From Planctomycetota bacterium (GTDB lineage Bacteria; Planctomycetota; PUPC01; JACPCR01), in assembly GCA_016179685.1 (NCBI GenBank), contig JACPCR010000079.1, forward strand, positions 33,732-97,731: DNA of 64,000 bases. Direction: 5' to 3'. The notes below the pieces were generated by a model. The model made no database searches, was not told the DNA's origin, and saw only the letters and a program-made list of their open reading frames with translations. The position numbers and the translations under genes were made by a program. Of this stretch, positions 18,849 through 28,177 are shown one piece after another; position 1 is the first letter of the stretch; each line of letters begins with the position of its first letter.

Positions 18849-20081
18849 ATGCCTCAGATCGACAACTTCTGCCTCAGTTACTGCACGAATGTGCATCCCT
18901 CGGAAAAACTGGAGGAGATGCGACGCTCGCTGGAGACCTACACCCTCCCACTCAAGAGAAAACTCTTCCCCGGCCAGCCCATGGGCCTCGGCGTCTGGAT
19001 GGCCGCCCGATCAGCCCAAGCGCTTCAAGACAGCCCCGCCGAGTTCGAGTCCTTCCGCCAGTTCCTCCACGAGAACGGATTTTTCCTGTTCACGATCAAT
19101 GCCTTTCCCTATGGCGATTTCCATAGCCGCCGCGTCAAGGAGCAGGTTTATCTTCCAGACTGGACCCAGCCCGAGCGCGTGGCGTACACCTGCCGCGTCG
19201 CCGATCTCCTCGGGCAGCTTCTCCCCGACGGCCTCACGGGCAGCATCAGCACACTTTCAGGCGCCTTCCGGCCCCACCGGCACGGCGACGAAACCTTTCA
19301 CGCCATCGCCCGCAATCTGGCCCGCGCAGCGGCGCACCTCCGTGGAATCGAGCACCGGACCGGCAGGATTCTCCAGATCGGGATCGAGCCCGAGCCGTGG
19401 AGCACCCTCGAACACACTTCCGAGGCCAGGACGTTCTTCAAGGACTACATCTACCGGACAGGCCGTGAGACCCTCGCTCGCGGGGAGGGAATGTCCCCGG
19501 CAGAGGCCGAAGTCGTTCTGCGCCGACATCTTGGCCTCTGCTTCGATTGCTGCCATCAGGCGGTCGAGTTCGAGGACCTGCCCAGGTCGCTGGCCGACCT
19601 TGCGGCTGACGGCATTCCCGTGGCCAAGGTACACCTTTCTTGCGCCTTGGCGGTGTCCCGGCCTGGGGACAATCCTGAGGGCGTCGCCGCGCTCCTGTCC
19701 TTCGACGAGGAACGCTACCTCCACCAGCTCGTGGCCCGGACCGCTTCAGGACGGCTCGAGACCCTGAGGGACCTCGATGCATTGAAAGGGGCGACCCTGG
19801 AGGCCTGGCGCGCTCAACCCGAGTGGCGCTGCCACTTCCACGTGCCGATCTTCCTGGAGAGACTCCCCTGTTTGCAGACGACTCAGGAATCCCTGCGCCA
19901 AGCTCTCGAGTTCGTCCGCCGTCACGCATCGTGCCGCCACCTCGAGATCGAAACCTACACCTGGCAGGTCATCCCTCCGGAGCTCCGGGAAACGCTTTGC
20001 GGCGGAAGCCTCGTCGGCAGCCTCGAGCAGGAGTTCCAGTGGGTCCTTCCCTGGATCCGGAAGCCGAGAAACTCTCCATGA
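18849..20081 (+). CDS. eboE: Metabolite traffic protein EboE (xylose-isomerase-like barrel)
   Basis: 410 residues. The start LSYCTNVHPSEKLEEMRRSLE and the segment GLGVWMAARSAQAL are diagnostic of EboE, a TIM-barrel protein of the sugar-phosphate isomerase superfamily. Also present are NAFPYGDFHSRRVKEQVYLPDW, IGIEPEPWSTLE and LCFDCCHQAVEFED, which carry Glu/His/Asp candidates for metal binding. EboE belongs to the ebo cluster, implicated in exporting indole-alkaloid and other precursors to the periplasm. Here it stands without eboA-D/F and ends in an ATGA overlap with a UroD-family gene. Its role in this context is therefore open. Confidence 0.82.
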   Translation: MPQIDNFCLSYCTNVHPSEKLEEMRRSLETYTLPLKRKLFPGQPMGLGVWMAARSAQALQDSPAEFESFRQFLHENGFFLFTINAFPYGDFHSRRVKEQVYLPDWTQPERVAYTCRVADLLGQLLPDGLTGSISTLSGAFRPHRHGDETFHAIARNLARAAAHLRGIEHRTGRILQIGIEPEPWSTLEHTSEARTFFKDYIYRTGRETLARGEGMSPAEAEVVLRRHLGLCFDCCHQAVEFEDLPRSLADLAADGIPVAKVHLSCALAVSRPGDNPEGVAALLSFDEERYLHQLVARTASGRLETLRDLDALKGATLEAWRAQPEWRCHFHVPIFLERLPCLQTTQESLRQALEFVRRHASCRHLEIETYTWQVIPPELRETLCGGSLVGSLEQEFQWVLPWIRKPRNSP

Positions 20082-21133
20082 ATCACCGTGATCGCCAACT
20101 CGCCGCCATCCGCCATGAGCAGACGGACCGAATTTCGGTGGACGCCATCTCCATCGAGATCGCGGACCCCATCGCGAAGCACCTGGGGATGCCAGACAAC
20201 CAGGTCCTCGAGCGCCTGGGACTGGACGGTCGAATCGTCAGCGCAGGCTACACCGGTCCCCTGCCTCCCCCCGGCCCGGCGGGTCCCTACAACCCGTGGG
20301 GCACGTTGAACACGGGTGAATATGGCGGCGCTCAAGTCCGACCGCTGGCAGGCGCTGAAACCGTTCGTGAGATTGAGCATTTCGCCTGGCCGGACCCGGC
20401 GGACTACGACTACACCGCGGCCGGCCAGCGGGCCGAAATGCTCTCCCAGTCCCATGCGACCCGCGGCCCTTACTGGCATCCCCTGTTCTGCCGGGTGTGC
20501 GACCTGTTCGGCATGGAACAGGCCCTGATGCATCTCGCCTCGCAGCCGACCCTCTTCGAGGCCGCCATGTGCCGCATCGCCCACCACGTCTATGAGTACA
20601 GCCGGAGGTTACTCGAATCCTGCGGCGAATCGCTCGATATCTTCTGCCTGGGAGACGACTTTGCCACGCAGAGAGGCCTCATGATGTCGCCCGACCATTG
20701 GCGGCGGTTCATCAAGCCACACCTGGCCCGGCTCTTCTCCCTCGGCAAGCAGCACGGCAAGTTCATCTGGTTTCATTCCTGCGGCGACGTCAGCGCCGTG
20801 CTCGGCGACTTCATTGACATGGGAGTGGACGTCTGGGAGACCGTCCAGCTTCACACCCTTCCCATAACGCCTCGGGAACTGAAACGAAATTTCGGCCGAC
20901 ACCTCGCTTTCTTCGGCGGCATCAATACCCAACGCCTGCCCTTCCGAACTCCCGAGGAGGTCCGCGTCGAGGTCCAGCAATGCATCCGGGTACTGGGCCG
21001 GAAAGGAGGCTACATCTGCGGACCCGATCATCACATCAAGCCCGATGTCGCGCCCGAGCAAGCCCTGGCGCTTTTCGACGCTGCGACATCCTTCCGAGCC
21101 CCGGGCTATACGCTGGCCCCGAAGCCGTCGTAA
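20078..21133 (+). CDS. Uroporphyrinogen decarboxylase-family protein (methyltransferase-like)
   Basis: 351 residues from ATG 20078, which overlaps the EboE stop codon (ATGA). An upstream extension in frame is an artefact of reading through eboE. MNHRDRQLAAIRHEQTDRISVDA is the typical opening of this family, and LMMSPDHWRRFIKPHLARLF and FIWFHSCGDVSAVLGDFIDMG are core motifs. The last of these carries the His and Cys used by corrinoid-linked methyltransferases (MtaA/MtbA type). GPDHHIKPDVAPEQALALFDA closes the barrel. The heme-pathway UroD active-site pattern is absent, so a catabolic demethylase or alkyl-transfer role is likelier than haem synthesis. Coupled to eboE. Confidence 0.8.
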   Translation: MNHRDRQLAAIRHEQTDRISVDAISIEIADPIAKHLGMPDNQVLERLGLDGRIVSAGYTGPLPPPGPAGPYNPWGTLNTGEYGGAQVRPLAGAETVREIEHFAWPDPADYDYTAAGQRAEMLSQSHATRGPYWHPLFCRVCDLFGMEQALMHLASQPTLFEAAMCRIAHHVYEYSRRLLESCGESLDIFCLGDDFATQRGLMMSPDHWRRFIKPHLARLFSLGKQHGKFIWFHSCGDVSAVLGDFIDMGVDVWETVQLHTLPITPRELKRNFGRHLAFFGGINTQRLPFRTPEEVRVEVQQCIRVLGRKGGYICGPDHHIKPDVAPEQALALFDAATSFRAPGYTLAPKPS

Positions 21134-21365
21134 CGCGCCGCCCCTCCGTGGTCGCCGCTTCTCCCAGATTTGTCCCCGCGGGAGGGAACCTGGGGAGGAA
21201 GTCGCGTGCCCTCGACCTGGGCACCCGCGGCCTCCTGCCTCCGCCATTTCCGAGCCCGCTCGGGACAACGCAACCCTTCAGGCGCCCAGTTCCAGACATC
21301 AGACGATCACTGAACTCTGCTCGGGTGTCAAGAAAGAATCCTGCAACCTCGTCCGGCAAAATCGT

Positions 21366-22472
21366 TCAGGCCGATGCCGTGCTACTCCCGAGCCCCTTCA
21401 AGCGGTCCACAACATCGTCCGAAAGCGGAATCGGAAGCTGGACGCGGCCGCCGCCCAGCGCCGACGCGTAGCAGGCCATCATCAGGTCCGAATTGCGGGC
21501 CGCAATCTCTACCCGCGTCGGAAATTCCCGAATGTTCCCGCCGTGCAGCGTGTCCCTCAAGTGCACGTAAAGCGCCGACTGGGCCTCCCCATCGTTCTTT
21601 CCCCACTCCGTCTTGCCCGACTCGAACTTGCCCGACCGCCAGAGCGCCCAACCCTGGTTCAGGCTCACCCACAGCCGGCCACGGCTGCCCAGCACGTCCA
21701 CCTGGATGTGATACCACTTGACCGTCTCGCCGGGCACGGGCGGGGCCGACGGCCCGTGGTTGATCTGCAGGCGCACCTCTCCCATCCCGAACGTTGCCGT
21801 CACGTCCGCGGGCACCGGAATCTGCCCGAAATGCTCGAGGCCTGATGCGCCCGCCAGACACCACTGGGGCTCCGGAAGACCCGACAATCGGGCAGCCTTC
21901 ATCGCCAAGTCCAGAGTGTGGGGGGCCTGCTCCAGAATGTTCGCCAGAGTGCTCGCCCGGATCACTCGGACCTCCCCCAAGCCGCCCTTCTCCAGGATCG
22001 GCCAGAATCGCTTCCAGTGCGGTTTCCACTGGTACTGCGTGTTCACCGCAATCAGCCGATCGCGCCCCAGCTCCACCAGCTTCCGCGTCTCCGACGGCTT
22101 GAGCGCAATAGGCTTCTCGATCAGAATCGCCGGCGCCCCCGCGCGGACAGCAGGCTCGACGATCGAAGTCCGGATCGTCGGCGGCGTCACTATGTCCACC
22201 AACTCGGGCTTCTCTTTCTGGATCATCTCCCCCAGGTCGCGATACGTCTTGGCAATTTGAAAGCGCTCCGCCGTCGCCTTCAGCCGCGCTTCGTCCAGGT
22301 CGCAGACCGCCAGCAGGTCCACCACTCCGCTTTCCAGCATCGCCTTGATGTGGGCCTGCGCACGACCCCCGCAGCCGACCGAAACGGCCCGGAGCCTGCA
22401 TGCTGACTCAGATTTCACCGAGGTGCGCCTCGGCCGCCCACCGCACGTCTTTTTTACCGTTTCCTTGGACAT
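21366..22472 (-). CDS. Gfo/Idh/MocA family oxidoreductase
   Basis: 368 residues. A basic N-terminal stretch of about 27 residues precedes the Rossmann motif VSVGCGGRAQAHIKAML. The family signature EKPIALKPSETRKLVELG (Glu-Lys-Pro with catalytic Lys) lies near 140, and the C-terminal alpha/beta domain includes ASTLANILEQAPHTLDLAM with a conserved His-Asp pair. NAD(P)-dependent oxidation of sugars or inositols is the family role. The substrate is unknown. Translation may start later than 22472, because the leader is poorly conserved in character. The gene is convergent with the UroD-family gene across 232 bases that show nothing else. Confidence 0.85.
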   Translation of the reverse strand: MSKETVKKTCGGRPRRTSVKSESACRLRAVSVGCGGRAQAHIKAMLESGVVDLLAVCDLDEARLKATAERFQIAKTYRDLGEMIQKEKPELVDIVTPPTIRTSIVEPAVRAGAPAILIEKPIALKPSETRKLVELGRDRLIAVNTQYQWKPHWKRFWPILEKGGLGEVRVIRASTLANILEQAPHTLDLAMKAARLSGLPEPQWCLAGASGLEHFGQIPVPADVTATFGMGEVRLQINHGPSAPPVPGETVKWYHIQVDVLGSRGRLWVSLNQGWALWRSGKFESGKTEWGKNDGEAQSALYVHLRDTLHGGNIREFPTRVEIAARNSDLMMACYASALGGGRVQLPIPLSDDVVDRLKGLGSSTASA

Positions 22473-22759
22473 GTTCTCGTCCTCCTTTTGTCAGTTGCCG
22501 ATGATGAAAAACTGCCTTTGCCCGGGAGTTGAACGCCGTTTCCGACCCTTGGCCGCGCCACGCATGACGCTGGCAGCAGGGGCTTCTTGGAGGTCCCTTG
22601 TGAGTCAGCAACCGTCGCGCTTCTTCTCCCGGCCTCCAGCTTGTTCCGGCCCGCCCGCCTCGCCCTCCCACCAGAACGCGTAGGCAAGCCGGCTCAGGTC
22701 CCTCATGACCAGCGTGACATTATGGGCACGACCAACTCGGATGCAACCGGTCGCATTTT

Positions 22760-25700
22760 GTGATTATATTGCATTCTATCCTCTGGGCCCCGCCCGTGCT
22801 GGGAAACAGTCCAATTAAGACCTTGACGCAAAATTACTTACGTCTTCGACCCCGCTTCAACGTGGACACTCAGGGACGGCTGAGTCGACTTGACCCTCGC
22901 TTCCCATCTCACCTCCGGCATGCTCGATGGGTCCTGTTCCTGATGCTCTGGACGGGGCCAGTGCATTGGGCCGGCGGCGAGGTCGCATCACCGGCCGCCG
23001 ACACGAACGGCAGCGAGGCCATCGAGCCCGAACTGGAGGATTCGCAGCTCCAGAACCGCCTCGCAGCCCTCGACCGCTTGAACGCCCGTGTTCAGCGCCT
23101 CGGCCAGAAGGGCGATTACGCGCAGGCCATCCCCCTGGCAGAAGCGGTGCTCGCCACGCGGCAAAAGCTCCTCGGTGACGACGCCCTCGAGGTGGCCGGC
23201 AGCATGACCATCCTGGCCGAGCTGCATCGGGCTACCGGCGCACCCGGCAAGGCCGAAAAACTCCTCGAGTCCGCCCTCCGGATTCGCCAAAAACTCCTGG
23301 GTGATCGGCATCCGGACGTGGCGCAAAACCTCACCCAGGTCGCCGATATCCTCAGCCGAATGGGCGAATACGAAAAGGCCCTGCCCTTCGCGAAATTGGC
23401 CCTGGAGGCGCAGGCCGGGCTCAGCGGGGAGGCCGATCCGCTAGTCGCCGCGAAGCTGGATAGCCTGGCTTCCTTGCACCAGGCCATGGAAAAGCACGAG
23501 GAGGCGCTGCCGCTCCTGCAGCGTTCCCTCGCCATCCGCCAGAAGTCCTTGGGATGGGATCACCCCCACGTGGCCGCCAGCCTCTCCAGCCTCGCCTTCG
23601 CCCACGAGGCCCTGGGCAACCTGGCCAAGGCCGTCGACCTCCACGCATCCGCCCTCTCGCTCCGAAAGCGCATCCTGGGTGAAGGGCACCCGGACGTCGC
23701 TGATAGCTTGGCCCATCTTGCCGACCTCCACCGCCGGACCGGTGACTTCCGAAAGGCGATCCCGCTGGCCGAGTCCGCCCTCGCCATTCGGAAGAAGGCC
23801 CTGGGCGACGAGCACGTTCTCGTGGCGGAGAGCCTGGACCTCCTCGGCCGTCTCCACGCCCTTGAAGGTTCCCTCGACAAGGCCTTTGAATTCACGTATG
23901 CCGCATTGGCGCTCCGGCAGCAGCTCCTCGGCGAGACCCATGCCGCGGTCGCTTCCACCCGCGCGCACCTGGCCCGCCTCCACGATACCAGGGGCGAGCC
24001 GGGCAAGGCCGTGGAACTCTACCTCCCGGCCATCGATGTCCTGCGCGGGGCCCTGGGTGGCGAGGACCCCGAGGTTCTCGAATCCCTCGATGGCCTGTCG
24101 CTCTCCTACCGGAAACTGGGCAAAGCCGCAAAGGCCGCAGAGGCGGCAGAGGCCGTGCTCAACGTTTATCGCCAACATCTGCCGGCGGACTCCCCGGAAC
24201 TCGGTCGGCGCATGGACGACCTCGCCGCCCTCTACGAGGAGGCCGGCCTCCCGGGCAAAGCTCTCTCCTATCAAGAGGCCAGCCTGACCATCCAGAGTCA
24301 AGTCCGCGGGCGCTCCCATCCCGAAGTCGCCGCCCGGATGGACCGGCTCGCCAAGCTGCACCTGGCCGCTGGCAATCGGGATCGAGCCCTTGAGCTCCTT
24401 CTGTCCGCCCTGGAGGCCCGCAGGAATGTGCTGGGAAGCGACCACCCCGACCTCGCCGACAGTTTCCTGGGCCTGGCCGAGTTGAACGAGTCCTCCGGCC
24501 TCCCCGACCGCGCCCTCTCCTACTGCGAGTCCGCCCTGAAGCTCCAGCGGAAGCATCTCGGCGAAGACGACCCCAAGCTCCTCGAGACTCTCAGCCGCAT
24601 GGCCTGGCTGCATCAGCGCATGGGACAGGCCGAGCCCGCCATCCGTCTCTGCCGCCAAGTCCTCGATATGCGCCGCAAACGGCTCGGCGACGAAAATATC
24701 CAGGTCGCCGAAGCCCTGAGCCGCCTCGCCGGACTCTACCAGACCCTCGGCCAGTCCGACGAGGCGCGCCCCCTTTACGAACGTGCACTCTCCTTGCGGC
24801 AGAAACTCCTTGGCCCGCGCCATCCCGACGTGGCCACCAGCCTCAATAATCTGGCCAACCTCCTTCACCTCACCGGCGAGCCATTCCATGCCCGTGCACT
24901 CTACGAATCCGCCCTTTCCATCTTCACCGAGCACCTGGGCGACGATCACCCGGACCTCACGACCATCCAGAATAACCTCGCCATGCTCCTCGCCGGCATG
25001 GGCGACCGCCTCCGGGCCAGCCAGCTTTTCGCACGCTCCATCGCCCTCGAAGATGATGTCCTCCAGTCCCTCTTCCCCGCCCTCTCCGAGTCGCAGAAAC
25101 GGGATTGGGCGGCCCGCATGCAAACGACCCTGAGCCTCTTCTTCTCGCTCCAGCTCACCTCCTCGCTCGCCGTACGAGGAGACGACCCCAACCGGGCGCT
25201 CCAGTACGTCTGGGCGCGCCGCGACCTCCTCGCCGACATCGCCTTCCCCGACCCGGTGATAGCGGAGGCAGCCCCCGTCCAGGCGGCGCAACAGGCCTCC
25301 GAGTCCCTCCTTCAGGCCCGGCGAGCCCTCGCGGCCCTTGTCGCCCCGTCCGCACCAGGCCAGTCCACCCCCGAAAGCATCCAGCGCCGCCGCGAGATGA
25401 AGACCGAGATTCAGCGCCTCGAGATCGAGCTCTCACGCTCCAGCCTCTCCTTTGCTCGGGAACGACGACGGCGACATCTGCCCGTCGATGACGTCCTCTC
25501 GCACCTCCCGCCCGAGGCCGCCCTCGTCGAGTTCCTCCTCGTCCCTTGGTGTGATTTCGACCAGGACCGCTTCACCGCGCCCCATTACGTCGCCTTGACC
25601 CTCACGCGGCATCGGGGTGTGGACCTATTCGATGTCGGCGAGGCCAGGGAAATCGATCGCCTCGTCTCGCGTTTCCTCCAGAAATTGCTCGAATCCGGCC

Positions 25701-26704
25701 CATCGGGACCCTCGGCCAGCGCATCCGCCGCCGAACCGGCAGCGGAAACCGGCGTCGGAATCGAGCTCTATGCCCGCCTCATCGAGCCCCTCCGATTCCA
25801 TATGGAAGGTGTTACCCGCCTCTACCTCGTGCCCGATTCCACCCTGCACATCCTCCCTTTCGAGGCCCTCCCGACACGTTCACGCCGACTCCTGGGAGAG
25901 GCGGCTCACGTCCGGCTGCTCCGCACCGGCCGAGACCTGGCCGAAGAGCGCCTGGCAACGTCCTCCAACCCGCCCGTCCTTGTGGCCGCGCCCGGGTTCG
26001 AAACCGACGCCCTCGAGACTTCCTCGCTACTCGAGAAAATCTGGCAGAGCGCTCCCGCACAGCTCGTCGGACCCGAAGCCACGGAATCCAGGCTCAAGGA
26101 GCTCCACTCCCCGAAAGTCCTTCATCTCGCCGCACGCACCTTCCAGGCCGCCGCGCCGGCCCAGCCTGATTCCGGTTCACCCCAGGATTCCAGCGCCCGG
26201 GCCCATCCGCAGGCCGTCCTCGATCGCGTCTCACAGGTGGGCCTCGCCCTGGCCGGGGCCCCCAGCCCAGCAGTACGGAGCAGTGTCCTTCGCACCCCGG
26301 CCGATGACGGACTCCTCACCGCCCTCGAAATCTCGCTCCTCGACCTCCAGGGCACGGATATCGTCGTCCTCACCTCATGGGACTCTTCCAGACCCGGACC
26401 GGAAAGCGGCGACGCCCTTTCCACGCTGCGCCGTGCCTTCATGCACGCCGGGTCGCCCAACGTGCTCGTCAGCCTCTGGGATGTGCCCGATGAGCCCCGG
26501 CGACTCCTCCTCGCGGAGTTCCACCGCAACCTCCATCCGAGGCATTTCGCACCTGCTGAGGCCCTCGAGCAAGCCAAGCTGGTACTCCGAAACGTGTCTC
26601 ACACCCCGGGACCCGGCGAAAAGACCCCCCAACAGGACAAGGTGAAGCCGTATGACCATCCCTTCTTCTGGAGCGGCTTCGTCCTCCTACAGACCGGCTT
26701 GTAG
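22760..26704 (+). CDS. TPR-repeat protein with degenerate C-terminal CHAT domain
   Basis: Up to 1314 residues. The first about 70 hold a possible signal or membrane anchor (RWVLFLMLWTGPVHW). The start is uncertain: GTG 22760, TTG 22822 or ATG 22942. Residues about 105-770 are some 15 kinesin-light-chain-like TPR units of 42 residues, each with a stretch like ALAIRKKALGDEH. A helical linker follows. The last 300 residues align with CHAT: VTRLYLVPDSTLHILPFEAL, DDGLLTALEISLLDLQGTDI, LRRAFMHAGSPNVLVSLWDVP and PFFWSGFVLLQTG. The catalytic His segment, normally ATHG, reads AART here, and the SAC segment reads TSWD, so both catalytic residues are missing. This suggests a binding-only pseudo-peptidase. 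Confidence 0.85.
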   Translation: MIILHSILWAPPVLGNSPIKTLTQNYLRLRPRFNVDTQGRLSRLDPRFPSHLRHARWVLFLMLWTGPVHWAGGEVASPAADTNGSEAIEPELEDSQLQNRLAALDRLNARVQRLGQKGDYAQAIPLAEAVLATRQKLLGDDALEVAGSMTILAELHRATGAPGKAEKLLESALRIRQKLLGDRHPDVAQNLTQVADILSRMGEYEKALPFAKLALEAQAGLSGEADPLVAAKLDSLASLHQAMEKHEEALPLLQRSLAIRQKSLGWDHPHVAASLSSLAFAHEALGNLAKAVDLHASALSLRKRILGEGHPDVADSLAHLADLHRRTGDFRKAIPLAESALAIRKKALGDEHVLVAESLDLLGRLHALEGSLDKAFEFTYAALALRQQLLGETHAAVASTRAHLARLHDTRGEPGKAVELYLPAIDVLRGALGGEDPEVLESLDGLSLSYRKLGKAAKAAEAAEAVLNVYRQHLPADSPELGRRMDDLAALYEEAGLPGKALSYQEASLTIQSQVRGRSHPEVAARMDRLAKLHLAAGNRDRALELLLSALEARRNVLGSDHPDLADSFLGLAELNESSGLPDRALSYCESALKLQRKHLGEDDPKLLETLSRMAWLHQRMGQAEPAIRLCRQVLDMRRKRLGDENIQVAEALSRLAGLYQTLGQSDEARPLYERALSLRQKLLGPRHPDVATSLNNLANLLHLTGEPFHARALYESALSIFTEHLGDDHPDLTTIQNNLAMLLAGMGDRLRASQLFARSIALEDDVLQSLFPALSESQKRDWAARMQTTLSLFFSLQLTSSLAVRGDDPNRALQYVWARRDLLADIAFPDPVIAEAAPVQAAQQASESLLQARRALAALVAPSAPGQSTPESIQRRREMKTEIQRLEIELSRSSLSFARERRRRHLPVDDVLSHLPPEAALVEFLLVPWCDFDQDRFTAPHYVALTLTRHRGVDLFDVGEAREIDRLVSRFLQKLLESGPSGPSASASAAEPAAETGVGIELYARLIEPLRFHMEGVTRLYLVPDSTLHILPFEALPTRSRRLLGEAAHVRLLRTGRDLAEERLATSSNPPVLVAAPGFETDALETSSLLEKIWQSAPAQLVGPEATESRLKELHSPKVLHLAARTFQAAAPAQPDSGSPQDSSARAHPQAVLDRVSQVGLALAGAPSPAVRSSVLRTPADDGLLTALEISLLDLQGTDIVVLTSWDSSRPGPESGDALSTLRRAFMHAGSPNVLVSLWDVPDEPRRLLLAEFHRNLHPRHFAPAEALEQAKLVLRNVSHTPGPGEKTPQQDKVKPYDHPFFWSGFVLLQTGL

Positions 26705-26832
26705 TAAATTGCCTTCTCCCTTTTCATTCTCTACATTTAAGTCTTGTGTTTTCCGTAAAAGTTGCAATAAAGATCTCCCAATTCCGGATTCTGAAGTCCC
26801 GTGTCCCCGCTTCCGCAGTCTGGAGTCTTCGC

Positions 26833-27190
26833 TCTTCTGGCCTTCTGGTTTTCTGGTCCCCTCGTCTTCTGGTCCCCGTGTCGCCGTGTCGCCGTGTCGC
26901 CGTGTCGCCGTGTCCCCGGCTCTTCTGGCCTTCTGCTTTTCTGGTCCCCTCGTCTTCTGGTCCCCGTGTCCCCGTGTCCCCGTGTCGCCGTGTCGCCGTG
27001 TCGCCGTGTCCCCGTGTCGCCGTGTCGCCGGCTCTTCGGCTCTTCTGGCCTCTGGTTTTCTGGTCCCCTCGCCTTCTGGTCCCCGTGTCGCCGTGTCGTC
27101 GTGTCGTCGTGTCGTCGTGTCGCCGTGTCCCCGGCTCTTCGGCTCTTCTGGCCTCTGGTCCGTTTGTCCCCTTATCCCCTGTCCATTGTC
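26833..27190. repeat. Octanucleotide (GTGTCGCC/GTGTCCCC) tandem array in higher-order units
   Basis: Blocks of 3-8 octamers (GTGTCGCC with GTGTCCCC and GTGTCGTC variants) alternate with a spacer of the type CTCTTCTGGCCTTCTGG plus TTTTCTGGTCCCCTCG. The composite unit of about 85-110 bases is repeated four times. Both strands stay open because eight is not a multiple of three and no stop codon falls in the motif. I regard this as non-coding. It ends about 25 bases before the PhyH gene. Confidence 0.8.
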
Positions 27191-27214
27191 CCTTGTCCCT
27201 TCTCAGGAGCCCCA

Positions 27215-28021
27215 ATGCTCACTTCCAGCCTAATCGCCGATTACCAGCGTGACGGTTACATCATCCGGCGAGGACTTTTCTCGCCCGAGGAGGCCGAAGA
27301 CCTCCGGCGGCACTTCATGAATTTCCACGACGCCGGCAACTACCCGGGCGCGAAGGATATCGACCCCGCCAGCCCGGACCCGCTCCGCCGGTATCCGCGC
27401 ATCATGATGCCCCATCGGTGGGACGCGAAAAGCCTGAAATGGCTGACCGATCCCCGCATCGCCGCATGCCTCACGGAACTGCTCGGTCTCGATCCCTTCG
27501 GCGTCCAGACCATGTTCTATTTCAAGCCGCCGGGCGCCCGCGGACAGGCCTACCACCAGGACCAGTTTTATCTCCGAACGCAGCCGGGCACCTGCGTTGC
27601 CGCATGGATGGCCGTCGATGTGTGCGACTCGGACAACGGCTGCCTTTACGTGATTCCCGGCACCCAGAACGTCCCCGTCCTCTGCACCATCAAGGCCGAC
27701 ACCATCGAAAGCTGGACCGACGTCACCGTTCCGCTTCCCAAAGGTGTCACGCCCGTACCCGTTATCCAGCAGCCCGGCGACGTCCTTTTCTTCAACGGCT
27801 CGGTCATCCACGGCAGCATGCCCAACCGGAGTCAGCGCTTCCGTTGTTCCATGATTGGCCACTACGTCCTCGGCAACGCACAGAGAGTGGCCAAGTGGTA
27901 TCACCCCGTCCTCCGCATGGACGGCAGCGAAGTCCCCATCGGCATCAGCGAAGGCGGAGGGCCTTGCGGCGTGTGGTCCGAAAAGGATGGCCAACGCGTC
28001 GTCGAGCTCGTCAATCCTTGA
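27215..28021 (+). CDS. Phytanoyl-CoA dioxygenase (PhyH) family protein
   Basis: 268 residues from ATG 27215, with AGGAG six bases upstream. The frame is open through the repeat array to the left, but that extension is repeat-derived. The Fe(II)/2-oxoglutarate oxygenase motifs are present: His114-x-Asp116 in AYHQDQF, the distal His in SVIHGSMPNRSQ, and the 2-oxoglutarate-binding Arg just after it (QRFR). NGCLYVIPGTQN is the typical beta-turn segment. The family hydroxylates diverse small molecules. Substrate unknown. Presumably cytosolic. The position between a TPR-CHAT gene and a giant secreted protein gives no pathway hint. Confidence 0.87.
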   Translation: MLTSSLIADYQRDGYIIRRGLFSPEEAEDLRRHFMNFHDAGNYPGAKDIDPASPDPLRRYPRIMMPHRWDAKSLKWLTDPRIAACLTELLGLDPFGVQTMFYFKPPGARGQAYHQDQFYLRTQPGTCVAAWMAVDVCDSDNGCLYVIPGTQNVPVLCTIKADTIESWTDVTVPLPKGVTPVPVIQQPGDVLFFNGSVIHGSMPNRSQRFRCSMIGHYVLGNAQRVAKWYHPVLRMDGSEVPIGISEGGGPCGVWSEKDGQRVVELVNP

Positions 28022-28177
28022 GCCACGTTCTGCATCCGCATCCCCTCGTTCTCCAGCGGAGAAGTGGTGACACCCCTCCGTGCTCGTTTACCCATCATCT
28101 GTCCCCTGTAGTCTGGGACATGCCTGACACCTGAAACTTGGACTCGCTCACGCGACGCTCCCCTGACGAGAACATTC

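Noticed and set aside
19823..20077. N-terminal extension of the UroD-family gene
   Set aside because: It is eboE read in another frame. ATG 20078 overlaps the eboE stop and matches the family start.
23441..25291. 616-codon minus-strand ORF rich in Gly, Glu and Val
   Set aside because: It is the antisense mirror of the TPR repeats. The plus frame has clear TPR periodicity.
26724..27252. Overlapping ORFs on both strands (Arg/Val/Ser-rich)
   Set aside because: Produced by the octamer array, which contains no stop codons in any frame.
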